Position numbers and translations under genes: made by a program | Notes under the pieces: model-generated | The model's input: the letters and a program-made list of their open reading frames with translations, nothing else | What the model was told of the DNA's origin: nothing | Databases searched by the model: none | Shown: positions 8,652 through 18,051 of the stretch, one piece after another | Numbering within the stretch: the stretch's first letter is position 1 | Layout of the letters: the number at the start of each line of letters is the position of its first letter | Source of the DNA: Pelagophyceae sp. CCMP2097 | Taxonomy: Eukaryota > Sar > Pelagophyceae | Reading direction: 5' to 3' | Assembly: GCA_026770575.1 (NCBI GenBank) | Contig: MU657185.1 | Span: 330,922 to 349,284, forward strand | DNA: 18,363 nt

Positions 8652-10441
8652 TTAAACGACGGGCCCCGGCGGCGACGGGCCGCCGCGCCTGGCGGCGGAG
8701 TGCGTTTCGGAAAAGCGATGCTTGAGCTTTGGGGCCGTGAGGGGTAAATGGTCCTCTTCCATCGCGGGCTCTGCGGAGAACGAGCGCACGAGGCCGTGCT
8801 GGATGAGGTCCATTTGCCGCTGCCGCGCCGACCGGCCGCCGCGGCCGCGGAGGCGCTGGGCGAAAAGGCCCTGGTCGAGGCCCGGGCGCATGAGCTTCCA
8901 GCGCTGCGGCGCCGCGGCCGCGTCGGCGTCGCCAGCGGCCGCGCCGTCGAGGAGCGGCGAGAAGGCGTCCTCGGTGGCGCGGCCCTCGTCGACGGCGGGC
9001 ATGGTGATCGCAAAGTGCGCGCTGTTGGTCCGCGGCCGGCCGCCCGGCGTGGACGGGTCGTCCGTCGACGCGCGCCGGCGCGCCGCCTCGCGGACGCGCG
9101 GCAGCACGCGGCCGCGCAGGAAGCGCGCCAAGACGTCGCGCGCCACGTTCTTGTCCGACTCGTCGTAAATCTCTTCGGTCAGGATCTCCTCGATGATGTC
9201 CTCGAGCGTGATGATGCCCACGGGCGCCCCGTCGCCGTCCTCGCCGCGCACAAAGGCCATGTGCGTGCTGCCCGTCTGGAACTCGTTTAACAGCTCGAAG
9301 AGGGAGTGGTTCGGGCCGATCCACACGGGCGCGTACATGCGGAGCGCGGAGAGTTCAAACGCGGCACCGTCGCCGCGCGCAAAGCTCAGCAAGGGCAGCA
9401 TCTCCTTGACCAAGACGTATTCCGTCGTCTGGCCTTTGACGGAGACGGGCACGCGCGAGAAGCCGGCGTCGCAGACGCGCCGCAGCGTGGCGTCGTCGAG
9501 GCGATTCGAATCGTCCAGATAGAACACGTCCTTCATCGGCACCATCACGTCCGCCACGGACCGGCTCGAGAGCGACATGGCGCCGCGAACCAGGTCCGCC
9601 TCGTCCTCGGAGAAGGGCTGGTGCGCCTCGCCTACCCACAAGCGCTCAGGCAAACGCAAAGGCCGCCAAAGACCCGCGTCGCCACCGCTCCCCGACAGGG
9701 CCCCCCGGGTACGCGCCTGCTGCCAGGGCGCTCATCTCGCGCTGGACGTCGACGAGGGCGCAGAGCTCGCGCCGCGACGTGTACTCCTTCTTCTCCGGCA
9801 GCATCCTGTCCAGCGCCACGGCCAGCGGCCACGCCGCCGGCGTCAGCACGAACATCAAAACGCTGAGCACGGGCGTAAACGCCGCCGCGATGCGCAGCCG
9901 CTGCGGGCCCGTGAAAATGGCAGACGGCAAAATCTCGCCTACGAGTTAGTGCGTCGCGCCAAAGCCGCCCGCAGCGGGTACAGCCGCGGCGGGCGCGCGC
10001 ACCGACGAAGAGCACGACGATAACGGAGACCATGGCTGCGGCCCACTTGGGCACGAGTTCGTCGAGGAAGAGGGGCAGCCCCTCGTTGGAGATGGAGTTT
10101 AAGAGCAGGAGCGTGCATAAGACCTGGTGGTGCGGCGTGCGCTCGACGAAGGGGAGGAGCTTGGCCGCGCAGCGCTTCTCCGCGGGCGTGCCGGTGCGGA
10201 GCTTGACGCGGAGGTCCAAAGCGTCCAGCGAGACGATGCCCAGCGTCAACCCCGCGGCCAGCGAGGCGCCGAGGACGCAACCGCAGGTCAGGAGCAGGGC
10301 CACGAGGCCCGGCCCGCTGAGGACGGACAGCGTGATCTCGTCATCGGTGGGGGCGGTGCCTTGCCCGGCATAAGACGCGCACTGGGAAGCGTTGCCAAAA
10401 ACGAGGCAGCCCTGATAGTAGTCATCCACGAGGAGGCCCAT
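8652..10441 (-). CDS. CNNM/CorB-type DUF21-CBS domain membrane protein (probable Mg2+ transport)
   Basis: Three exons, 10441-10003, 9938-9717 and 9631-8652, give 546 aa. Intron 1 is 64 nt (donor GTGCGC, acceptor CTCGTAG). Intron 2 is 85 nt (candidate GC-AG, CAG|GCGCGT to GGGTAG). The DUF21 domain has four hydrophobic segments: about 39-71, 105-130, 134-156 and 163-190. It includes LGASLAAGLTLGIVSLDAL, NSISNEGLPLFLDELVP and LFVGEILPSAIFTGPQRL, the last formed across intron 1. A CBS pair follows, with SVADVMVPMKDVFYLD (245-260) and GIITLEDIIEEILTEEIYDE (359-378), the family's signature. A disordered tail of about 160 residues ends the protein. Homologues mediate or regulate Mg2+ efflux and transport at the plasma membrane or vacuole (family knowledge). 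I chose the ATG at 10441 because the upstream in-frame codons are not ATG. It diverges from the RECQL4-type gene. Confidence 0.85.
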
Positions 10442-10601
10442 GCAACCCCACCGAAGAGCAAGCAACGGCGAGGAACCGCGACGAGACCGCGACTAGAATG
10501 GACGAAATTCGACGAAGCTTCTTTCTAAACGTTTTTTTTAAGGCGCCGCACGGACGGCCGGCGGGTCGCAGGGGAAGCTTTTTTGAATCCGGCCGGGGCG
10601 C
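10442..10601. promoter_or_regulatory. 160-bp divergent promoter region, CNNM (-) and RECQL4-type (+)
   Basis: Only 160 bases separate the two start codons, so both 5' leaders and both promoters must lie here, or overlap the genes, in a shared bidirectional arrangement. A T-rich run lies at about 10531-10540. No TATA box is recognised. Confidence 0.55.
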
Positions 10602-13600
10602 ATGGCGACGCCCCGGGCGCGCGCCGAGGTGCCCGGCTCGTTCAATTCCGTCCCCGAGTCGCCCGAGCGCGCCGCGGCGCCGCGGAGATCGCCGGGGGGA
10701 GCGGCGGCGGCCGCGTGGCCGCGCTTCGGCAAGCCCGACGCCTGGCCCTCGGCGCCGAGCCGCGGCGCGGCGGCGCCGCCGCGGGGCCCCGTGGCGCCGC
10801 CGCGCCGGCCGCCGCCGGACGCAGACTCCGACGACAGCGACATCGAGGTCGAGGTCGCCGTGCCCGCGCGGCGCGCGCGCGCGGGCGGGCCGGAGCCGCA
10901 GGCGCTGCCGAAGAAGCGCCGGCTGACGGCGCCGTTACTCCCGACGACGACGAGGCGACCGCCGCCGCCCGCCGCAAAGCCGCCGTCGCCGCCGCAAAGC
11001 CGCGGCGCCGACACCGGCTTGGACGCCGGCGCGCGCAGCGACGGCGCGGCGGCGCAGCCCCGGGCGAGCATTGCCAACGCCTCGGCCCGCGCCGCGGGCG
11101 CGGCGCGGCGCGGCGGCGCCCGGCTCGTCTTCGCGGACAAGGGGCCCATCGAAGCGTTCGTCCCGGTCGACTTGGGGCCCACCGCGGCATCCGACGCGCA
11201 CGACAAGGCGCCCGCGGCGGCGGCGCCGTGCGACGCGGCAGCGCTTTGCTCTGACGCGGCGGCGACACCGTCGAATTCTGCCGCAGTCGTCGACGACGCG
11301 GCGCCGCCGGCCGCCGGCGGCGCGCGCGCCGCGGCGCCGCGCGCGGCGCCGCTGCAGCGCGGCGTGACGGGCCGCGCGCGGGCGCAGGCGCTGGGCCAGG
11401 TCTCGGACAACTTCGTTCGCCTGGACCTGACGCGCAAGGGGACGTACCGCAAGCGCGCGCAGCCGGGCAACGCCAAGCCGCGGCGCCAGGCCTTCTACGC
11501 GCGCGACGACGGCGATTTGGACGCCGACAAGAAGCGAGCCGTCGATGGCCAGGCGCCGCGCGCGGCCAAGCGTGGCGCCGCGCTCCACCGCCAGGCCGAC
11601 GACGACGAGGTCCTCCTCGAGCTCGGCGCCGCGCGCGGCAAGGCCGGCGGCCCGCCGGGCGACGACGGCGGCGACGAGGAGGCGCGCCTGGCAGCATACG
11701 CGCCGCGCTGCGTGCAGCACTGCGTCGCCGCGCGCGCGCTGCGCGTGAAAAAGGCGAAGAACGGCAACAAAGGCCGTTGGCAACGAGCCGCGCCGGGGAC
11801 GGTCGGAAACTCACACAGACGGATCACAGCGTCTTGAGAGGAGACTCGATGGACGCCGGGATGCGCCCTGATCGTCGTGTGCGAAGAACGGTTGCGACTG
11901 GAGCCGTCACCGCCGCGCCAGGTTTTACTGCTGCGCGCTGCCACGCGAGGAGCAGTGCGACCACTTCTGCTGGGCCAACGACCACGCGCCGTACGTGCGC
12001 GCCACGCTCGCCGCTGGCGAGGACGCGCAGCAGTGGAAGCGCCGCGTGGCGCAAGAGCGCGAAACGAAAAGGGCGCTGCTCACGACGGCCGAGCTGAAGA
12101 AGGAGCTCCGGCGCCGCGGCCTCGCGCCGGCAAAGACGCTCAAGGGCGACCTCCTTGCCGCGCTCAAGGCCGACGATCTCGCCCGCATCGGCGAGGCGCC
12201 CGACGTTTCTCGCAACGAGGCGGCGCCGACCCCGTCCGCCAAGCGCCCGGCCGCCAAGCGCCCGCCTGCAAAGGCCAAGCGCCGCAAGTTGGACGACTCG
12301 GGCGACGAAGGGGAGCCCGACGACGAGCCAGAGGACGACGCAGCGCCCGCGCGGCCGCGGCGGAGGGTCGTGCGCGCCGAATCAGAGGACGACGACGCAG
12401 ACGACGCAGCGCAAGTCGACGACGACGCGGAGGACGCCGACGCCAAGGACGCCGAGGCAGCGGAGGACTCCGACGCCGAGGAAGACGCCGAGGGCGACGA
12501 CGAAGAGGATGACGATGACGACGATGACGACGACGACGATGACGACGACAAGAAAGCCGAGGCCGGGAGCAGCGAGCATGCGCTTTTCGACGATGGCTGC
12601 GGGGCGTCGCCCGACGATGGCTGCTCGGCGTCGCCCGACGACGCGCAGGCGGACGTCACCCGACACAGCGCCGTGGACGAGCCGCGAGCGCTAGAAGACG
12701 CTGTGGAAAAGCCGGCGCCGCCGCCCGACGACGCCGACGAGGCGTCTACGCCCGATGAGGCGGCTGCACCGGACGCCCCCGAGGAGGCCGTCGTCGTCCA
12801 GCCGCCTCCGGCGGCGGCGACGGCGCCCGCGGCGCCACGACAGCCGCCTCGGCGCGGTCCGAGCTCGGACTCAGACGACTCTGATAATTCGGACGACAAT
12901 TCGGACGACGACTTTGAGCTGCTGCCCCCCGCCGCCGACATCCCGCCCGCGCAGCCGGCGCGGTCGGACCTCAAGGCCATCGACGTGCTCCGCTGCGTCT
13001 TCGGTGCGTCGCGCCTTGCCGATGGGAAGTCGCCGCGCGGAAAGGATGACGCCGAAAATTCCAGGCCATTCGGCGTTCCGCGCGGGCCAGCAGTGGGCCG
13101 TGGACCGCGTGCTGGCGGGGCGGTCGAGCCTCGTCGTGCTGCCGACGGGTGCCGGCAAGTCGCTCTGCTTCCAGCTGCCCGCGCGCCGCAGCGTCCAAAA
13201 CACCACAGCGCCCTCGAGGGTCGTCCCTACCGAGCCCGGTCCCTATGCCGGGAGCCTATTTCCTCGACCTTGACGGACCGGTCTGTGACCGGTCCCTCTG
13301 CGAGCGCGCAAGCCTCCGAGAAAGTCCGCGCCGTCGACGAGGGGAGGGGCATCTTGCAGCACCTCCGGGCGTCGACGGTCGCATCGTAGGCGTGCATCCT
13401 GAAAGGCCTGACCGTCGTCGTCTCGCCGCTCGTGGCTTTGATCGACGAGCAGATTTCTCGTCTGCCGCCGGAGATTTCGGCCGTGTCGCTGAGCGGCGGC
13501 AGCCTCGAGGTGCGCGCGCGCGCGCTGCGCGACATGGAGGCGGGCCGCGTGGACGTCGTCTACGTCTCGCCGGAGCGCCTCTGCTCGCGCGCGTTTGCAG

Positions 13601-15877
13601 AGGCGTTCCGCAAGTCTGGCCGCGAATGCGCGCTCCTGGCCGTCGACGAGGCGCACTGCGTCTCGCAGTGGTCGCACAACTTTCGACCAGCCTTCTCCAA
13701 GATCGGCGCAGTCGCGCGCAAGCACCTCCAACCAAAGTGCACGCTCGCGCTCACGGTGAGCCAATTGGGGCAAGAGAGGGGCAAGAGAGGGGCAAGAGAG
13801 GCTCGCAAGGGCGGCCCTCTTGCCTGAGGCCTGCGAGCCAAAGCATTAGGCGACTGCGTCGCGCGGCGTGATCCGCGAGATCTGCGCTGCGCTGGGCCTG
13901 GACGCGGGCGACGCTGCGTCCGGCGGCGACGTCCAGCGCGCCGGGTGGCGCCGGTCCAACCTCGAGCTGCGCGTGGTGCGGGTCCGCGACGGCGACGACG
14001 ACGCCAAGCTCGAGGCTTTGCTAACCGTCCTCGGCGTCGACGCCGAGGGCGGCGGCGTCACAGAGTCCGCCGCGACGAGGCGGCAGCGCGGCGCGCCCGC
14101 CAAGTCGAAAGCGCCTAAGGCGAAGACGAACATGCCGAAAACTGCTCCTAAGGGCAAGGCTTCGATGGGTGCTTCAATCGTCTACGTCCGCGCTCAGTAC
14201 GACGCCGATCGCATCTCCGAAAAGCTGCGCGAGCACGGCGTCGCCGCGCACGCGTACCACGCCGGCCTGCCGCGCGGCGAGAGAGAAAAAGCGGCGCGCG
14301 ACTTTGAGACCGGCAAGGCCAAGGTCGTCGTCGCCACCGTCGCCTTCGGCATGGGCGTGGATAAGGCCGACGTCCGCTGCGTCGTGCACTACTGCGCGCC
14401 GCCGTCGCTCGAGCGCTACGTCCAGGAGATTGGCCGAGCCGGCCGCGACGGCGCGCCGAGCAAATGCGTCTGCCTCTTTGCCTCGTCTGACGCGAAACGC
14501 AACGTCTCGCTCGCCGCCGCCGACGGCATCACGCCGGCCCAGGTCAAGCTCTTCGCGCGGCGCTACCTGCGGCCGGCGCGCGGCGCGGAAACGGCCGCGG
14601 GGGCGCACGTCTCGGCGGCCCCAATCGACATTTGCGCAAAGGAGCTCAACATGCGGCCAGAAGTCGTCGAGACCATCGTCGCTTTACTGGAACGTGAGGG
14701 CGTCGCCGACTGCATCGGCAAGGGCCCGGACCGCCTTCGCTTCCGCCTGCGGCAGCACGCGCAGCAGCGGCCCGTCGCGCCGCCGCCGCGCTGGGCGCGC
14801 CTCGTCGGCGCGCTCAGCGAATGCTCCGCGAAAGCGCCGGGCGACGACGGCCGCGAGGGCTGGCGCATCGCCTCGCTCTGCGCCACCGTGATAGCCGGCG
14901 CCCCTTTGTCGTGTGCCCACCGCCACCCCAAACGTCACCTCCGCAGGCGTCGCTGACGGGCATGTTTGTGCACGACGTCCAGAAAGAGATGTACAACCTC
15001 CGCGACAGCGGGACGCTCGACGTCGAGCTCTCGCAGCCGAGTAAGCCTCTCGGATCGATACCCCTGCCTCGACTGGAGTCCTGGCGCGCCCGTGCGCGAC
15101 GGCGAAACGACAGGCCTGCGGCTCCGCGTGCGCGACGGCGGGTCCGAGGCCAACGCTGCGGCGCACATTGACGCGCTCTGCGCGACGCTGATTCGCATCG
15201 ACGCAGTCGCCGTTGGCAAGGCTCGCACCGCCGGCGCCGCGCTCGACGCCGCCGCGCTCGAGCCGCCAAGGCCGCAGAGGCCGAGGCGGCTGGCCGACGG
15301 CGACGACGGGGCCGACGACTCAGAGGACACGGGGGCGTCGCACCTCGTGGCTGAGGCGGCGGCGGCTGCCTGCCTCGCCGACGCGATCGACGCCTACTTT
15401 GACGCCGACGACGGCGACCGCGACGACGACGACGACCTGCTCCTCCAGGCCGTGCTCGACGCCGAGGCGGCGCTGCGTGGAAACGACGACCCGCCCGCCG
15501 AGCCTGCCGCGCCCGCCGCCGCGCCGTCCGGGTGGACGCACGCCGTCGACGCGCGCCAGGCCGCGCACGCGCGCAAGTCGCTGTCGACGCTGCTCCTCGA
15601 CCCGCGGCTCTGCTGGGCGCCGTCAAAGCCCAAGAAGGACGGCGCGGCCGACGCGCCGGCGCTCGCGGCAGAGCTGCTCCAGGACGACGCCTTCGTCGCG
15701 CGGTCCGCGGCGCGCATCCTCCACGCGCTCGGCACGCCCGCGTTCCCCGCCGAATCCTGGCGCCCGACGCCGTTCTGGGGCCTCCACGCGGACCTCCCGT
15801 TCGACGCCCTCGAGACGCTCGCGCACGACATCTTCCGGTCGCGAAGGCCAAACCCGCTGGCCAGTTTTGGGACGTAA
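10602..15877 (+). CDS. RECQL4: RECQL4-type RecQ helicase with GRF zinc finger and SAP domain
   Basis: Seven exons (10602-11776, 11922-13003, 13065-13180, 13390-13755, 13850-14887, 14947-15040, 15114-15877) give about 1544 aa. The basic, disordered N terminus contains NFVRLDL (270-276), like the NYVRLN motif near the Sld2-related part of animal RECQL4. A GRF-type zinc finger follows (C370, H373/C374, NGNKGRFYCC to C396, C404, W409), then a SAP-like motif (about 443-477), an acidic linker with 14 Asp in a row, and the helicase. The helicase has FRAGQQ, PTGAGKS (K784), [20 protein letters not shown] (D877), LALT-ATAS joined across an intron, [11 protein letters not shown] and [10 protein letters not shown] (1105-1114). 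The end carries [17 protein letters not shown] and [16 protein letters not shown], the RECQL4-specific C terminus that identifies the subfamily. It should unwind DNA in the nucleus, in replication start and repair. Intron 1 is not canonical. Intron 3 may be GC-AG, or GT-AG with four extra residues. Confidence 0.85.
12508..12549 (+). repeat. Coding GAC/GAT microsatellite (14 Asp)
   Basis: Fourteen consecutive aspartate codons, mixed GAC and GAT, lie in the acidic linker of the RECQL4-type protein. The imperfect repeat could vary in length between strains. Confidence 0.9.
13275..13295. repeat. Perfect 9-bp hairpin inside RECQL4-type intron 3
   Basis: GGACCGGTC (13275-13283), a TGT loop, and GACCGGTCC (13287-13295) form a perfect stem-loop within the 209-nt intron 13181-13389, the longest in the gene. 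It may bring the splice sites together or be chance in GC-rich DNA. Confidence 0.7.
13767..13799. repeat. Three perfect 11-bp repeats in RECQL4-type intron 4
   Basis: GGGGCAAGAGA occurs three times without change at 13767-13777, 13778-13788 and 13789-13799, just inside the donor of the 94-nt intron 13756-13849. A partly complementary CCCTCTTGCC follows at about 13815-13824, so the region could fold back on itself. Confidence 0.85.
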
Positions 15878-15966
15878 TTCCTTGTGAAGCACGCAGCGGC
15901 GATATCCTACAACCTTTGCCGGCGCACCGAGACACAACATGTTGAATTTAGAGCCTCCCGCGTGCA

Positions 15967-16457
15967 TCACGCGTGGACCGGCCGGCCGTGCCAGAGCCAG
16001 CCGCCGTCGGGCGCGCGCGCCCAGACGGCATCGGAGCCCGGTGGTCGGTACGCCAGCTCGGCGCTGAGCGCGGCGTGCGCGGCCGTTGCCGCGGCGTAGC
16101 CGGGGGCGTGCTTCAACGGCCTCGCCAGCGAATGCGCCCGGCGGGCGTCGCCGGCGTAAGCCAGCGGCATCACCGGCGCAGTGGACAGGGGCAGTGGCCC
16201 GCCGAAGCGGCACTCGGCGCGGCGCGCGCTCGGCGCGTCGCGCGCGTCGGCCCGGCCCAGGTGCGAGAGGAGGCTGTCGGACAGCGGCGCGGCGTTTCGC
16301 GCGGCCCGCGCCGCCGCCGTGGACTGCGCCTCGCGCTTCCAACGCCGCGAGTCCGTGAACAAGACGCTGTCGTAGTGCGGCGTGGCGCCTGCGCTTAGGG
16401 TTGCAACGACGAGGCGGAGGACAGGGGAGGCGCACCGATCGGGAACCCGGCGGACAT
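15967..16457 (-). CDS. Small protein of unknown function (147 aa)
   Basis: Two exons, 16457-16436 and 16388-15967, are joined by a 47-nt intron (donor GTGCGC, acceptor AGCGCAG, phase 1, with CCCTAAGC as a branch-point-like sequence). The protein begins MSAGFPIGATPHYDSV. The ATG has weak context (CAGATGT), but it is the only start I found that splices in frame. The body is alanine/arginine-rich with G/C-ending codons, contains a tract APVMPLAYAGDARRAHSLA, and ends WLWHGRPVHA. I do not recognise a family; a weak likeness to part of an ADP-ribosylglycohydrolase was considered but is not convincing. It is convergent with the RECQL4-type gene, with 89 bases between the stops, and follows the half-dehydratase gene on the same strand. 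It could instead be the last exon of that gene. Confidence 0.4.
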
Positions 16458-16507
16458 CTGGAAGCGTGCAGCGGCGCGGTTTCGGCACAACAATTACACA
16501 ACGGAAC

Positions 16508-16513
16508 TTTATT
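16508..16513 (-). terminator. AATAAA polyadenylation signal
   Basis: AATAAA on the minus strand lies 167 bases after the stop of the half-dehydratase gene (16680) and before the ATG of the 147-aa gene (16457). This supports treating those as two transcripts. A single hexamer is weak evidence in algae, where other signals are common. Confidence 0.4.
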
Positions 16514-16679
16514 TTTGGCGAAGGTAACCGCACGCGGCCCTAGGCCTGGCGTGGACGAACGGTTGAGGGAGAGAGGGTTTAAGGCACGAGGGTGGCGAGG
16601 GCGGCTTCCAAGCCGCTGGCCGTGCGAGGTCCTTCCGCCGCGGGTGCGCGGCGAGTCGCGTCGTGGCCCCCGTAGGGCG

Positions 16680-18051
16680 CTACTTTTCTTCCTCGGCGAG
16701 CCAGGGCCAGCCGCCCTCTGGGGCCTTTGGCGCGATGGCGGTGAGGTGGAGCATGGAGTCGGCGAGGGCCGGGTGGACGAGCCAGCCCGTGGTCTCGCCC
16801 GGGACGGGGCCGAGCATGCCGACGGCGTCGTGGTCCGTGCGCCACGCCTTGCGGCAGAGGCGGAAGCCGGGGCCGTACTGCAGGCCCGCGTCGTAGAGCG
16901 CCTTGTACATGGCGTCGTGGTCCACGGCCGTGTAATTGGAGTAGAGCGCCGAATCACGCTCACCCTTCTCCTCGCCGCCGGACCCGTCCAGCACTTCGCG
17001 GCCCACGCCGAGGAGATTGCCGCTAATGTCCTCGACGACGACGACACACTTCGCCGAGATCCACCCGGCCAGCGGCGAAGCGATCTGCACGCGCACCTAG
17101 ATTCGATTGTGCGACCTTTCCGAAAGCGACGCACGCCCGCCGTTTGCGTCAACGAGTCCAAGCGCCCGCTCACCCGGCCGTCGCTCGTCTCGGCCTACGT
17201 AGAAACGGTTGATTCTCTCTTTCCAAAAAGTCGACGCGCACTCGAACGGAGTCGAAGGGTCCTCTGCGTCTCCGCGGCGCCGAACCGCCACGACGTACTT
17301 TTTCGATGACGAAGACGCGCCGCTCGTTCTCGACGGTGCCGACGATGTCGGAGTCGACCTCGATGCCGCTGCGGACCTGCGTGCCACCCTCCTTCGCACG
17401 TCGCCTCGAGCAAACGCGCGTCTCGCGGCCGGCCGCCGGCGGCCCCGGGGGAGCGACGCACGGTGGCGCCCAGCGGCGCGCGCACGACGCAGATCTGGCC
17501 GACGACGACGTCGCTCGCGTCGACCCAGCCCTTGGACGGCGAAACGATGCGGACGCGGTCCTGGCGGCGCAACGTCGCGGGCGGCGATTCGGCCGCGAGG
17601 ACGCTAGTCGGGGCCGCAAAGTGGTAAGACGCCGCCTGCGCTGCGCACGACGCCGCCGACCGTCGTGCGGTCGTCACTGATGTACACCGCGGTGTGCAGC
17701 GTGAGCACGCCGTCCTTGCGCATCACCGACGACGTGGCGTCCTACGAGCGGGCAAGTGGCCGTCGGACAACTCCCACTTCTGTCCAGCGAAAGACGCCGG
17801 CCGGCTCGACCTTGTATCGCGTCACCGCCGTCGACGCCACCTACGCATGGCACATCGGCCGCCGCAAACGCGGCCGGGCGCGTCCGAGCGGCGCGGCCGA
17901 GGACCCCTGCGGCGCTGCTGTGGGTTGGAGCCCCCGGTCCTGGCGCGCGGTTTCCGATTTGGCGACGCCGGCGGGTCACGACGACGACGCCGAGCTTGCC
18001 ATCGGGGATGACGTACGGCTCCGCTTCGCCGTCGAACGAGAGGCCGTCCAT
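16680..18051 (-). CDS. Two small beta-barrel-like repeats fused to the C-terminal half of a PKS-type dehydratase
   Basis: Hand-spliced as seven exons (18051-17980, 17840-17796, 17741-17647, 17603-17462, 17376-17299, 17194-17174, 17096-16680), giving 289 aa. The first two junctions are weakest. Two related units end in RVRIVSPSKGWVDA and RVRVQIASPLAGWISA, the second preceded by VRSGIEVDSDIVGTV; they resemble SH3b-like small barrels, but I cannot name the family. The last exon continues into ALYDAGLQYGPGFR and GWLVHPALADSMLHL. These are hallmarks of the second hot-dog fold of type I polyketide synthase dehydratase domains, including the conserved Asp of the HPAL.D motif. The first hot-dog with its catalytic His is not present, and no ketosynthase, acyltransferase or carrier domain is in the window. 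Catalysis alone is therefore unlikely; a partner subunit, a binding role or a PKS relic are options. Exon 6 is only 21 nt. Confidence 0.55.

Noticed and set aside
12382..12666. Minus-strand frame rich in Val and Ile, looking like a membrane protein
   Set aside because: It is the complement of the GAC/GAT aspartate repeat of the RECQL4-type gene (GTC/ATC triplets), not a real membrane protein.
15623..17173. A 516-codon minus-strand open frame
   Set aside because: It runs antisense to RECQL4 and then through exons and introns of two minus-strand genes in another frame; arginine-rich shadow.
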